Shown in pieces: positions 12,401 through 23,211 of a DNA stretch of 64,000 bases. Numbering within the stretch: position 1 is the first letter of the stretch; each line of letters starts with the position of its first letter. Below the pieces are notes generated by a model that was given only the letters and a program-made list of their open reading frames with translations, had not been told where the DNA came from and ran no database searches. This DNA is from Pegoplata infirma (lineage: Eukaryota; Arthropoda; Insecta; Diptera; Anthomyiidae): the NCBI GenBank assembly GCA_963921195.1, contig OY992538.1:12300330-12364329 (forward strand), read 5' to 3'. The position numbers were made by a program, and so were the translations under genes.

Positions 12401-13332
12401 CACTCAAAATAATAACTCTGTCAAATACTCTGTAAAATGACTGTAATCCCAATTCAACAGATATTTGACAGAGTTTTCTGTCAAAATACAGATTTAAAGA
12501 AAACACTTTGTATTTTGTTTCCTCTGTTATATTACTTTTTACTTCGTAATCTTATACCCTATTCACACGTACAGTTTTAAATCGTTTTTAGCAGCAATAT
12601 TTTTATCACTTTCTTTATTCTATTACAGTATATTGACAGAAAATGCTAAAAATAATTGCTAAAAACGGTTTAAAACTGTAAGTGTGAATAGGGTATTAAT
12701 TTTGCAGATAATTAACAGTTTTCTGCTAAAATACAGATCTAAGCAAAATACTTCGTATTTTTTTATAACCAAAAAAGTTTTCTGTTTTGAGTAGTTTTTG
12801 TTTTTGTTACCAAACATCAAAATTTTATCTGTATATTTTTTTTTTGAGAAAAAGTTGCAAAAGTAGCAAAAAAAGTTATCAAAAATTTTTTTTTCAGAAA
12901 TCTTATAAAATTTTTACAAAATAACATGCATTTAACTAAACTCTGTAAATTTACAGAGTTTTTTCTGTATTTTTTTTTTGCATCAAAAGCATTTTACAAA
13001 TATATGTAAATTTACATAGTTTTTTTTGCTAAATGGTGGTTTACTTAACCAATATTTTACTAGAAACTCTGTAAATTAACAGTTTTTTTTTTGTCCAAAT
13101 CATTTTACAGAGTTTTATAGTAAAATTACAGAGTTTTCTCTGTAAAAAAGCTTGCATATGTCACCAATATTTTACTATAAACTCTGTAAATTAACAGTTT
13201 TTTTCTGTCAAAATCATTTTACAGAGTTTTTTAGTAAAATTACCAAGAAATGTTGTTAGCTGGAAAAGTATGGTATACTCTGTTAAATTAGCAGAGTTTT
13301 TCTGTAATTTAACGGAGTTATTATTTTGAGTG
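12401..13332. mobile_element. CACTCAAAATAATAAC-ended palindromic element, copy 1
   Basis: It begins CACTCAAAATAATAACTCTG and ends with the inverse. It is built from many ACAGAGTTT and AAACTCTGTAAA words. It is flanked by CA on both sides, a possible 2-base duplication. A second copy in opposite orientation lies at 19118-19814. A 141-base element is inserted at 12555-12695. Confidence 0.85.
12555..12695. mobile_element. Palindromic MITE nested in the CACTC element
   Basis: The ends TACCCTATTCACAC and its inverse enclose AGTTTTAAA and GCTAAAAA inverted words. The flanks are TTA on both sides (12552-12554, 12696-12698), consistent with PIF/Harbinger-type insertion; a TA duplication cannot be excluded. 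The surrounding element is continuous when this segment is removed. Confidence 0.75.
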
Positions 13333-13334
13333 CA

Positions 13335-13800
13335 AGAAATAAAGAAAGTTTAAATTGAAATTCAAAAATTTTGAAAATATAAGTTGAAATTCAAAAATTA
13401 AGAAAATATAAATTAAAATTTAGAAATCCCAGTTAAAATTCAGGAAATCCAATTGAATTTAAAAATTCAAATAGAAATTAAGAAAATATTAATTGAAATT
13501 CAATAAAACCAAATGAAATTCAGAAAACTAAATTGAAATTTAGAAAACCTAGTCGAAATTCAAAAAATTGAAATTGAGAAAAACCAATTTAAATTCAGAA
13601 AATCCAATTGAAAAAGAGAAAACATTTTCGAAATTCAGAAAATCCAATCAAGAAAACCATTGGAAATTAACAAATTCATATTGTAATTAAGAAGATTTTA
13701 ATTGAAATTCAGAAAACCCAATTTAAATTAAGAAAACGCAATCGAAATTCAGAAAAAAAAATTAAGTTTCGAAAACCAAATTGGAATCAAGAAAATTTAC
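13335..13800. repeat. Degenerate ~20-base array of AATTGAAATTCAGAAAA units
   Basis: About twenty diverged units of the form AATTGAAATTCAGAAAACC follow one another inside the hAT element. Spacing varies by a few bases and no higher-order period is evident. A downstream piece (13817-13905, with ATATCTGAAGCAGATATGAA) recurs inverted at 25345-25450. Confidence 0.7.
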
Positions 13801-14550
13801 TCTCAATTTACGGATCAAAAAATATCTGAAGCAGATATGAATATATATGGAGAAGATCTGAATAGATTCATTTATATATGATCATTTTGTTATATTTGAA
13901 TAGGTTCAGGCTTTTAAGGTAAATAAAAAAACTTGTTAATTTTCAAAATTAATCCTTTAAAAAAAATTTACATTGAGATGTTTGATCAAAAAAATAATTT
14001 TTACAATATATTTGTCTATCGCGCGTAAACTTATGAAGTGATTGAGAAGTAACGTGTGTAAATTTTGTTGCAAATTTGATTATCTTTAATTTGGTTTCTA
14101 TCGCGAGTAGATCGGAGGTACATTACTCAATATATAGGGAAAACAGTGAAAATAACTCCAAAAAACGCTGAAATATTTATTACAAATATGTATCCGTGAA
14201 AATTATTTTCGATCAAATTTTTAAGTTTAGCGGTTAAAAAAAAATATGTAGACGAAGTTAGTGCGCATTTTCGTGTTAAACTAGAGTTATTGTTAAAAAT
14301 CATTATTTGTTAATTTAATGAAAGAAGAAAAAAAATCTAGCACTTTTTTTTTGGTCTGTAGAGCATTTTAGCACTTTTTTTTCTGCCATTTAGCATTTTT
14401 TCAAAATTCTCTTATGGCAACACTGCACTCTGGCGTTGATTGCGTCACGAATAATTTCCTCAAGCTCGTCGATGATCTGTTGATTGTTATGTACATTTTG
14501 CTTTTCAAATAAACAAAAAAAAAATAAGTCTTCAGGGATCAAATCTGCAA

Positions 14551-14742
14551 ATGAGGGTCAGTCATTGCCGCCCCTTTTTTGATATCGCAAGTATACGGAA
14601 TTTTAACTGGCCACCTAGATTTACAGACTTGACCACTATGGACTTGTTTTTTTGGGGATATTTGAAAAGAAAAATCTACACCAACAGTCCTCAGACCTTT
14701 GACAAGCTCAACATCAAAATTTCGAGATGCTTGAAAAACTAG
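14551..14742 (+). pseudogene. Mariner/Tc1-like transposase remnant
   Basis: The peptide contains FNWPPRFTDLTTMDLFFWGY followed by LKRKIYTNSPQTFDKL. That matches the conserved stretch before the last catalytic acid of mariner-type DDE transposases (usual form WPPRSPDLTPxDFFLWGYLK...). The N-terminal two thirds and the DNA-binding domain are absent, and the upstream sequence is out of frame, so it is a dead fragment. It lies just outside the hAT insertion. Confidence 0.72.
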
Positions 14743-14943
14743 TGGTAATGCTTAAAAAATGCACATTTTGTCGTGGCCAATAGAGACGGCCATTTGATAG
14801 ATGTTATATTTGAAAAGTAGTCTAAAATAAAAATATGTGTCTCACACATGGAAATCGGTTGATTTTTTAAATTAATAAAAAAAAAATATGTATAGGTCCA
14901 GTTATTTTTTCAAAATCCAGTTGAAAATTTTCCATTCTTCAGT

Positions 14944-15228
14944 CACAGACTATATACAGACTCGACAGTAGAGTCACAGACTAATACAGACTCGACATAA
15001 GTGACAGGTGTCAAAAAAGTAGTTCTGAACCATAAGGTTAATATTTTCAAATTATTCTACGAATTAGGTTAGAAAGAGAAAACTGATATAACGCGCCATA
15101 AGAAAAATAGATGCCAGATCGGTTTTTGTTGTTTCACTCACTCCTAAGTCGTAGAAAGTGTTGCCATGTTAGCGTAAAACGGACTAAAAACCGCTCTGTT
15201 TTATCCTAAAATCGCTTGGTTTTTCCCC
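14944..15228 (+). mobile_element. CACAGACT-terminus MITE, truncated copy with doubled end
   Basis: From 14975 to about 15228 it matches the left ~250 bases of the complete element at 21894-22197. Just before it, 14944-14974 is the inverted right end of the same family, ending GTAGAGT. Two termini are thus joined, as if one copy inserted into the end of another. The right end is lost where an unrelated fragment begins. Confidence 0.75.
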
Positions 15229-15350
15229 ATCTTGGAATAAAAGGCTGAAAATAGGTTTGAAAGTTGCATTTAATACGTTCTAAAACATATCCAAAAATGA
15301 AATAAATGGAAAGGGGTCGGGTCCGAAAGTTTGCGATTTGGCATGGAATG
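15229..15350 (-). mobile_element. Truncated end of the GGGGCATTCC element family
   Basis: On the minus strand this matches the first ~130 bases of the element at 20311-21493 (CATTCCATGCCAAATC, CGGACCCGACCCCTT, TTTTGGATATGTTTTAG). Only one end is present. Confidence 0.65.
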
Positions 15351-15540
15351 ATATATGGGGAATTCCACTGTTGGACAAAATAAAGTGCACTGGTATAAAA
15401 TATATGTATTTCGTTAACGACAAATTTAATAATAAAAGGCCTTACTATAACCAATCGAGTATTATCAGAAAAAAGTGCTGTATTAATTTAAGCTTAATAG
15501 CGTCTAGATTAAGTAAATAATAAATGTTTTTTGGAGTAAA

Positions 15541-15690
15541 TATTTTAATTTTAAAAAACTCCCAAATATTGGAACTTATTTAATTTTTTCTTTGGGAGTT
15601 ATTTCATTTTTTAAAGTTGGAAATTAATTCATTTCCCTTGGGACTTATTTCATTTGGGAATTATTTCATTTGGGAGTTATTTCGCAGTAC
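15541..15690. repeat. Short array of TTTGGGAGTTATTTCA words
   Basis: Four or five related words (TTTGGGAGTTATTTCATTT and variants) occur in series. An inverted single word TGAAATAACTCCCAAAT occurs at about 12341. Low complexity; no function suggested. Confidence 0.5.
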
Positions 15691-15755
15691 AAAAATACAC
15701 TCCAACAAAATATTACACTCAAAAAAATTGTATTTTTTTTTTATAAAATGACTAA

Positions 15756-15882
15756 GGGCGGATTACTCAATGAAAAGTTAGCTGCTAACTGCCGTTTTAA
15801 CGGAGCATTATGTCAAAATTTGTATGAAAAAGTTAAATTTAACGGAGAGTTATTTTATAACGGAGAATTGAGTAATCCAGCC
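15756..15882. mobile_element. 127-base PIF/Harbinger-like MITE
   Basis: The ends GGGCGGATTACTCAAT and, inverted, GGCTGGATTACTCAAT form a 16-base near-perfect terminal inverted repeat. It is flanked by TAA on both sides (15753-15755 and 15883-15885). The interior has a few AACGGAG words. The element is complete. Confidence 0.88.
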
Positions 15883-15964
15883 TAAAAGAGTTTTTTTTTA
15901 AATTAAATATTTTTAATAAAAATTTTATTTTTTCACGTTATAAAATGTACTATCACTTAAAAAT

Positions 15965-16025
15965 GGGCAATGTGGAGGGTATTCATGTATTCGGTCAAGG
16001 CGAATTTAACTTTTCTACTGGTTTT
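15965..16025 (+). mobile_element. HINE 3' end fragment
   Basis: GGAGGGTATTCATGTATTCG followed by the hairpin-like ATTCGGTCAAGGCGAAT matches the 3' terminal region of the HINE copies. The upstream part is missing. Confidence 0.6.
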
Positions 16026-17118
16026 GTTTGAAATGGACTTTAACAACTCGATTTTTCTAGCATACAAGTGATTTTTTTTTTTTATTTTTTTTATTTCAAA
16101 ATTAATTTACATTTAGCACACATTTGTGATGCATGGATTGTGGGGTCTCTCTTATCATAGATTTGAATGAAGCTTTTTTTTTGCACAAAGTATTAAAAGT
16201 ATAATAGTTTAAAATTTAAAATAATTTGTTGTTGATTATATTTAAACAAAAACCCTAAAAAATATAAATTGTTGCTACTTTACTAAAATGAAAGATTATA
16301 GTCAAGTTATTGAACTCTCTCCGGTATATGGTATAGGGTTGATTGGTTGGTGCTATTTTTCTTTTTTTATATAGAAAGATTTTTGTTATCAGCTCCAGTT
16401 ATTTATTACAATTAACAACAATAAAAAATAAAGTTGTCTGTATATATTTATTTTGCACAGATATTGTTGTTAGGTTTTTCTTAATATATGTATTTTTGTT
16501 TTTATTTAATTTTAAATAAAATATTTAATCATTTACTTTATTTTACTTGGAACACACTTTTCAATGTACGTCTATGAAATATGAATCTGAAAATGATGAT
16601 GATAGCCTTTGGTGAACTTAATGTTCTCGTACTTATAAAATAATTTAATATTATATGCGCAAATATTATTTATTTAAAACTGATAAACAATTTTATAGAA
16701 TTATTCTTATGGACATGACGATCAATGGTCACTTTTTTCAATCATCATAAAAATAAAAATAATTTTGTTTTTCTGTAGAAATTACCAGAGCATAAAATTT
16801 TTTTATTTTTTTTTTTTAAATATGGAAAATCCAAATTTCTTTGAATTTAAAAAAAAATAAAATAAATACTAATTTTTGTATTGACACTCAAATTTTTCAA
16901 TACAATTAATTATTTTCTTCCCACACAGTAATTTGTAATATCAATTAACATTTGCTGATTTTGAAAATTTAATTGATTAAAAAGTTTTTAATATCACTCT
17001 AAACTCTAATTTTTCTTTTAAAAATATAAAGGCCGCAATTTTGCTTTTAACAATGGAATTTGTGATATCAACAACATAATATGTTGATATCATAGCAGCA
17101 ACTTTTCTTTAAACAATG
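16026..17118. other. Very AT-rich sequence, no gene seen
   Basis: Homopolymer-rich sequence without recognisable repeats until TGGAATTTGTGATATCAACA at 17054, which recurs at 18783 on the other side of the next insertion. Confidence 0.5.
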
Positions 17119-18782
17119 CACTCAGAAAATTATTGCAGTTACTACATGACGGTCGTTTGTGTAGTAAGTAGTAGCTGTTGTTTTTAACTACAATTTCGGT
17201 CGTTTTTGTATGAACACAGAAAAAAAATTTGGAGGAAACAAATTTGAGTAATCACTTGTTTAATTTTTTAAAAAAAATTTGAGTAATTTTTTAATTGACG
17301 CAATTAAAAATTTACTCAAAAATTGAAAATAAAATTTGAGTAAATAATTTAATACAAATTTAATATTTTTTTTATTTTTTTTTTTTCTCTTGGTGTTTTG
17401 AATTCTCTTTCTTTAGTTTATTGTTTTTTGTATATGTATATGAAAGTTTGAAATCATCTTTGTAAAATTTTACTTTGTCTTGAAGACATAGTATATTTGG
17501 TAAAGTTTGTAAAAGCAATTTTTTTGGAAAAAAAAAATTAGAAACTTTTTAAACTTTTTAAAAAAATAATTTGATACATTTTGAGTAAATTTTTACTTGA
17601 CACAATTAACAAGTTACTTAAAAATATTAAAAAATTTTGAGTAAAGATTTAATTGTGTGAATTAATAATTTACTCAAATTTTTTATTAAGCATTTAATAA
17701 TTTTTTATTAAAAGTTTACTCAATACTATTAAATCGTTTACTGGTGGAAAATTGAGTAATTTTTTACTCAATAGTATTAAAAATTTACTCAAAATTTTTT
17801 TTCATTTTTTTCTGTGAAAAAATCTCAAACAACTTTTTTTTTGTAGTAGTTTCAAAAAATAAATACAAAAAATATACTACTCTGTAGCAATAGTTGATTT
17901 ATGTAGTTGTTTTTAGTTTTTTTCTAGAAATTTTTATTGCAAACGAATGTGTCGAACGAGTTGGTCGTGCGGGATGCGGAAGAAATTATTTGTATACCAA
18001 ATAAATAATATCTAAATAAATTAAATTAAACAATTTATTAAATTTAATTATAACAAAAAATATGTTTTTGGAAAAATATTCTTGAGCGAAAGAAAATAAG
18101 TGGATAAATGAGATAACAAGTGTGTATAATATAGCGCTCACATAAGCGTGCGTAAAAACCAATCGGAAAAAACAAAATAAAATGTATGAAGTGTTTTGTT
18201 TTCTTATGAGCGTCCCTTCTTTCTTTTCTTTGTATACACAACAGAACAGGTACATACTTTTTTAAAACATTGCAAATTAATTCTTTTTTTTTTATAAATC
18301 AATTTTACGCAAGCATTTCGTTTTTTTTTTATTCCAGACAAATTTTGATCAGTAGCGGTGAAAATTTGAAATAAACTATTAAAAAAACAAAGGTTAATAC
18401 AATCAATTTATTTTGTTTAACATTTTATTAATATAATGTTTTTCTTCTATAATTCCCGATAAATACACCAAAAAATGTTAATTTCATGTCGAAATTCTAT
18501 ACAACCAACTGAAATGTATTGCTTTTTAAATAAATAAATATCAATCATTTAAACGTTTAAGAAATTTTTTAAATAAAATTTCATGCAATTGTAGTAAAAA
18601 CAACTGTATACCGTCTTTTGTAGTAGTATTTACTACATTTTGTAGTTGAAAATCAATAGTTAAAAACAACAACATGTTCAGTTGTTTTTACCGTAATATG
18701 TAGTGGACGCCTTTTCAACAACAAAATGTAGTCAAAACAACTGTCTTTTGTAGTAGATTTTACCGACATACTTTTTTGAGTG
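17119..18782 (+). mobile_element. CACTCAGAAAATTATTG-ended element (family E), long copy
   Basis: It starts CACTCAGAAAATTATTGCAG with TACTACATGACGGTCG and ends with TTTTTTGAGTG. The flanks are TG on both sides, a possible 2-base duplication. Subterminal words around GTAGTTGTTTTTAC are iterated. It shares both ends with 60997-61508. It contains the inserted element at 17215-17816 and a unique central part at about 17940-18560. Confidence 0.78.
17215..17816. mobile_element. CACAGAAAAAAAA-ended palindromic element nested in family E
   Basis: It begins CACAGAAAAAAAATTTGG and ends CATTTTTTTCTGTG. It is built from repeated TTTGAGTAAATTTTTA words in both orientations. The family E sequence reads on correctly (TTTTTGTATGAA to AAAATCTCAAAC) when this segment is removed. 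Confidence 0.7.
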
Positions 18783-19052
18783 TGGAATTTGTGACATCAA
18801 CAAACATTTTTATTACTTTTTGGAGTTTTTTTATATTTTCAACAATAGTATTCGATTTATTGACAAATTTGTATGCATTTAAATTTTTAAATTTGTTTAA
18901 AATAAAACTGAGTTTTTTGTATTACTGATACCTAATTTTAAGCTATTTCACCTTCCGACAGCCAATATTAAACACAAATCGGATGATATACGTCTGAAAG
19001 TAGAGATCAAATGGGGAAAAAATGCATTTACAGTTTTTCATTTCGTTATCCT

Positions 19053-19970
19053 GGGGACTCAATTCCGTTCGAATTTGGAAAAGTGGTTTGCTCGTAAAAT
19101 ATAAAACGAATATTATACACTCAAAATAATAACTCTGTTACTAATTTAACAGAGTACACCATACTTTTCCAGCTAGCAACATTTCTTGGTAATTTCACTA
19201 TAAAACTCTGTAAAATGATTTTGACAAAAAAAACTGTTAATTTACAGAGTTTCTAGTAAAATATTGGTCAAATAAAATACCATTTAGCAAAGAAAAACTC
19301 TGTAAATTTACATATATTTGTAAAATGCATTTTATGCAACCAAAATTTTACAGAAAAAAACTCTGTAAATTTACAGAGTTTAGTAAAAAACATGTTATTT
19401 TGTAAAATTTTTATAAGATTTTAGAAAAGATTTTTTTGTTACTTTTTTTACATTTTCTCAAAAAAAAATACAGATAATATTTTGGTGTTTTTACAAAAAA
19501 CTCTGTTTTTAACTATGAAATTAAGATTACATAGAAATAAGTAAAAATACAGATAAAACTTAGTTTTTTGGTTATAAAAAATACAGAGTATTTCGCTTAA
19601 ATCTGTATTTTAGCAGAAATCTCTGTTAATTATCTGTAAAATTAAGATTACAAAGTTAAAAGTAATATTACAGAAGAAACTTTGTTTTTTTGTCACAACA
19701 AAATACAAAGTTTTTTTTTAAATCTGTATTTTGACAGAAAACTCTGTCAAATAGCTGTTAAATTGAGATTACAGTCATTTTACAGAGTATTTAACAGAGT
19801 TATTATTTTGAGTGTTATTTTCGGAACAAAATCACTTTCAAAAATCAAAGTGGAATTGAATTGCATAAAAGTGGTTTCATTCCGAAAAATTATATTCGCA
19901 TTGTGTTTTACGAGTAAACCACTTTTTCCAAATCCGAACCGAATTGAGTCTGTGACATGCCTCCCTATTT
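19053..19970. mobile_element. ACTCAATTCCGTTCG inverted-repeat element inserted in repeat J
   Basis: Inverted arms of about 60 bases (ACTCAATTCCGTTCGAATTT, GGAAAAGTGGTTTGCTCGTA, and the matching right arm at 19880-19950) enclose the element at 19118-19814. The exact outer ends are uncertain because the right side has extra bases (GTGACATGCCTCCC). Confidence 0.65.
19118..19814. mobile_element. CACTCAAAATAATAAC-ended palindromic element, copy 2
   Basis: This copy is inverted relative to 12401-13332 and lacks the 141-base insertion seen there. It is about 697 bases. The ends are CACTCAAAATAATAACTCTG and its inverse. The flanks are TA and TT, so its duplication is imperfect. Confidence 0.83.
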
Positions 19971-20126
19971 CCTGTTAAAAGCATTTCCAAGTATTAAAGG
20001 ATACATTTTGTAAAATATTTTTAAAATATTTGTACTTATGCTAGGATGACACTGGTGATGGCAAATAAAAGAGAAGGATCTCCCCTAATTTTTTCATTTT
20101 TTTTATTTTTCCATATCATATATAAG

Positions 20127-20227
20127 GCATTCCACACCAAAAGTCCACCGAAAAAAAACATGTGTACCGTAAATTTATGAATAGGTTGTATGGATAGCCC
20201 TATATGGAAATAAGAAAATTGCGTTTT
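20127..20227 (+). mobile_element. GGCATTCCACACC-ended fragment
   Basis: AAGGCATTCCACACCAAAAG with the following ~90 bases matches the first part of 8739-9640. It is cut off by the next HINE. Confidence 0.6.
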
Positions 20228-20310
20228 TTATACCATCTACTCTAGTGATAGAGTAACATGGTATTTGTAACACATCGAAATATTGGTCAAGGACCCCATA
20301 AAGTATATAT

Positions 20311-21493
20311 GGGGCATTCCAAGCCAAATCACTCACTTTTAGACCCGACCCCTTACGATTTATTTTATTTTTGGATATGTTTTAGTACTTATTAAATGCA
20401 ACTTGGACACCAATTTTCAGCCTTTTATTTCAAGATGGTGTTGAGTAATCAATTTTTCAAAATGGCGATTTTCTCAAAAAAATTAAAAAATTGAAATTTT
20501 TAATTAATTTTGACCATTGAAAAATATAGATATTTTAAAAAAAGTTGGACACCTTTTTGTTGGTATTTAAATGTTGTTTTAGAAAAAAAATATGAAAAAA
20601 TTATTCGAAGAAATTATCACTTATTTTTTGACGTTTAAAAATTAAAATCGACTTTTTGAAAAAGTCCGAAACCTTCGATTTTTTTGTAAAAAATTGTAAA
20701 AATTGTACTCTAAATTACGCAACTTTTAAGCCATAATTCGAAATGTGATCACAATTCTTTCTATTTTTTTTTAAATTTTTAAAATTGCACCTTTTATTTT
20801 TTGGCTCTGATTTATTTTATATGGTGCTCCAAAAAAAATAAATTGGTAGATATTGACCCTAACTTATAGTACATTCAGACTAGCCTCGAAACCCCGTTGA
20901 AAATACGTATTTTCATATTGAAAACTTACCCGTTCACACTTGAAATTTTTGACACTTATTACGTTTTCAGAATTCACCGAAGAAAATCTGCGATCAAACC
21001 GGCATTAAACCCACACAATTAATTAAATTACGCGTTTGTTTACAATATTTTATATATTTTTTTTTGATTTCATATATTTTTTATGAAAATATATAAATAT
21101 TTTTAATTTTTTATTTTTGACACTTTCTTTAATTTATTTTCTTTTATGAAATTTAAAAGGTTTCGATCGTATATTCGTTGAAACCTCATAACAAAAAGGT
21201 TTCAATTTGTAGGGGAAAATACGTATTTTCAAATGAGGTTTGGCACGAAACCTCGTTATACGGGGTTTCGATGCCAATGTGAATGCACTATTACCCTAGA
21301 TATATTCATTTCGAGGTAAAAATACGTCTCACAAAAATTTAGAGCGATCGGAAATGAGTAAGGCGTTCCTCATGGGCCTTGAAGTTTAGAAAACGGATTA
21401 CAAGGAAAAATATGAATTTTTTTCTGTTTTCGCAATATTTTTGTATTTTAAGGGGTCGGGTCTAAAAGTGAGTGATTTGGCTTGGAATGCCCC
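20311..21493. mobile_element. GGGGCATTCC-ended TIR element inserted in HINE (TA)n
   Basis: Perfect terminal inverted repeats of about 45 bases start GGGGCATTCCAAGCCAAATC. They are flanked by ATAT on both sides (20307-20310, 21494-21497). It is non-coding and contains a nested element at 20867-21290. A truncated relative is at 15229-15350. Termini resemble those of 40870-42528, 53120 and 56503-58042. Confidence 0.9.
20867..21290. mobile_element. 424-base PIF/Harbinger-like MITE nested two levels deep
   Basis: The ends TAGTACATTCAG and, inverted, TAGTGCATTCAC are flanked by TTA on both sides (20864-20866, 21291-21293). Iterated CGAAACC / GGTTTCG words and GAAAATACGTATTTTC palindromes fill the subterminal parts. 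It lies inside the GGGGCATTCC element, which lies inside a HINE. Confidence 0.82.
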
Positions 21494-21893
21494 ATATATT
21501 CATGATCCTCGATCGATTTTAAGTCGTCCGTCCGTCTGTCTGTCTGTCCGTTAAAAATACGCTAACTTTTGAAAGACTTTATAGAGGCAACTGAAGTTTG
21601 GCATATATGTTGGTAACTTACCGGGTCAGGTTGGTATTGCAATCCAGCCAAATCGGTTCAGTGGTTCAAAAGTTATCAGCAAAAGAGTAAATTTCGGCAA
21701 GGTTTTTTTCGCGAATTTACGAGATAAAAACACGATAACTTTCGAAAGACAATAATGAGACTACTGAAACTTGGCACGTATCTTTGCCATTACCCAGGTC
21801 TGTATGGAATTTCAGCTCAATCGGTCCAGTGGTTCAAAAGTTATAAGTAAAACCCTGACTTTAAGATTGGTTTCGTCATTTCAAATGCCACGT

Positions 21894-22197
21894 CACAGAC
21901 TAATACAGACTCGACATATGTAAGTGACAGGTGTCAAAAAAGTAGTTCTGAACCATATGGTTAATATTTTCAAATTATTCTACGAATTAGGTTAGAAAGA
22001 GAAAGCTGATATAACGCGCCATAAGAAAAATAGATGCCAGATCGGGTTTTGTTGTTTCACTCACTCCTAAGTCGTAGAAAGTGTTGCCATGTTAGCGTAA
22101 AACGGACTAAAAACCGCTGTGTTTACTCCTAAAATCGCTTAGTTTTTCCCCATTTTTTCTTATAAAACTCTACTGTTGAGTCTGTTTATAGTCTGTG
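21894..22197. mobile_element. Complete 304-base CACAGACT-terminus MITE with 7-base target duplication
   Basis: The ends CACAGACTAATACAGACTC and, inverted, CACAGACTATAAACAGACTC form the terminal inverted repeat. The flanks are GCCACGT on both sides (21887-21893, 22198-22204). The 7-base duplication does not fit TA, TTA or 8-base families and might suggest a P-like relative. It is the reference copy for 6523 and 14944. Confidence 0.85.
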
Positions 22198-22429
22198 GCC
22201 ACGTGCTCAACAAGTTTGAAAAGCATTGGTGGTAACTTAACAATGCTTTTCAAATTTGTTTAGTTTTAAAAATTACACTCGAAAAAAAATTTTACACTCA
22301 AAAAAATGTTACGCTTAAAAAAAGATTTATTTTTTTTTTTTACAAGAATTACAATATTTTGTGTACATACGTACGTGCATTCACTCAGAAATATTTTTAC
22401 ATTAAAAAAAAAACATTACACTCGAAAAA

Positions 22430-22493
22430 AATCCTAGTAAAAAGACCAAAAAAGCACCAGAAAATACCCAAAAACCGCCAAAATGGCAGCACT
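22430..22493. mobile_element. hAT element right-end fragment
   Basis: AAAAACCGCCAAAATGGCAG followed by CACTG is the inverse of a CAGTGCTGCCA terminus, the same as the elements at 12133 and 22515. Here the iterated word is CCAAAAAACC-like. The left end is not recognisable. Confidence 0.5.
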
Positions 22494-23211
22494 GCCAGTA
22501 TTCATTCTCTTTTACAGTGCTGCCAGGCTTTTTTAGTGAAAAATCGTAAAAATTTGGAAACAAAATCGTCAAAATCGTCAAAACTTTTAAAAAAAGTCGT
22601 CAAAAAATCTTCACTTTTAAAAATGTTAAAAAACACATTTTTTGATGTATTAAAATTTTAAAACGCACAATAAAAAAAATTTCTAGCCACAAATTTACAT
22701 TTCATGTACATTATTTTCTAGCCACTTTTGTGTAACGATTTTTTTAAATTTACACATAAAGAAATTTTCTTTTAAAACAAGTTACAAAATAGTTGAAAGT
22801 CATTCGAAAAAAGAAAGAATTTTTAGTATCAAACATTTTTTGTCAAATAAACCACCTTTTTGGAGCTAAAAATGAGACTTTGAAAACACCCCAAAATCTG
22901 ACTCAAAAGAGCTTAAAATGAACGTACTTATAAAGTATTTTGTTTGAAAATTTATCGATAAAGACTCCAATTATTCTTTGAGTTTTTGCTTTTGAGTCTA
23001 AAAAGAGGGCTCTTTTGGATGAATTGTTGTCATACAAAAATTTTAAATATTTTTCGATCTTTGGAGTAACTAGAGAGTATATTTGTTCACTGGGAATTCA
23101 AATATTAAAAAAAAAATAAAATTTCTCATATAAAAATAGGAAGAATTAAAGTTTAATTAAAAGAATAATCATTTATTTTTTCAAACAGAGCAAAAATGAA
23201 TGACTTTAACA

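Larger units (their letters stand above)
12133..14425. mobile_element. Non-autonomous hAT element with GCAC-word interior, 8-base target duplication
   Basis: The ends are CAGTGATGCCATTTTAGCAC and, inverted, CAGTGTTGCCATAAGAG. The element is flanked by a perfect 8-base direct repeat CACTCTGG (12125-12132 and 14426-14433). Terminus and duplication length fit the hAT superfamily. Both subterminal regions carry iterated words around GCACTTTTAGTGC. The interior was later filled by the element at 12401-13332 and by the repeat tract 13335-13800. No transposase is visible. Confidence 0.88.
18953..20054 (-). mobile_element. Repeat J, copy interrupted by two nested elements
   Basis: The outer parts (CCGACAGCCAATATTAAA to TTCATTTCGTTATCCTG, and TATTAAAGGATACATTTTG to GGATGACACTG) match the uninterrupted inverted copy at 58531-58722. 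Everything between about 19053 and 19970 is absent from that copy, so it marks a later insertion. Confidence 0.75.
20228..21886 (+). mobile_element. HINE/DINE-1-like element split by an insertion at its (TA)n site
   Basis: The 5' part (CATCTACTCTAGTGATAGAG, CGAAATATTGGTCAAGGACC) runs to AAGTATATAT at 20310. The element resumes at 21494 with ATATATTCATGATC and the tract GTCCGTCCGTCTGTCTGTC. The sequence in between is a separate TIR element. The 3' hairpin is not present before the next element at 21894. Confidence 0.82.

Noticed and set aside
14434..14500. Minus-strand peptide with LEEIIRDAINAR near the mariner remnant
   Set aside because: Reminiscent of transposase tails but only about 25 residues and on the opposite strand to the recognisable fragment; not enough to call.
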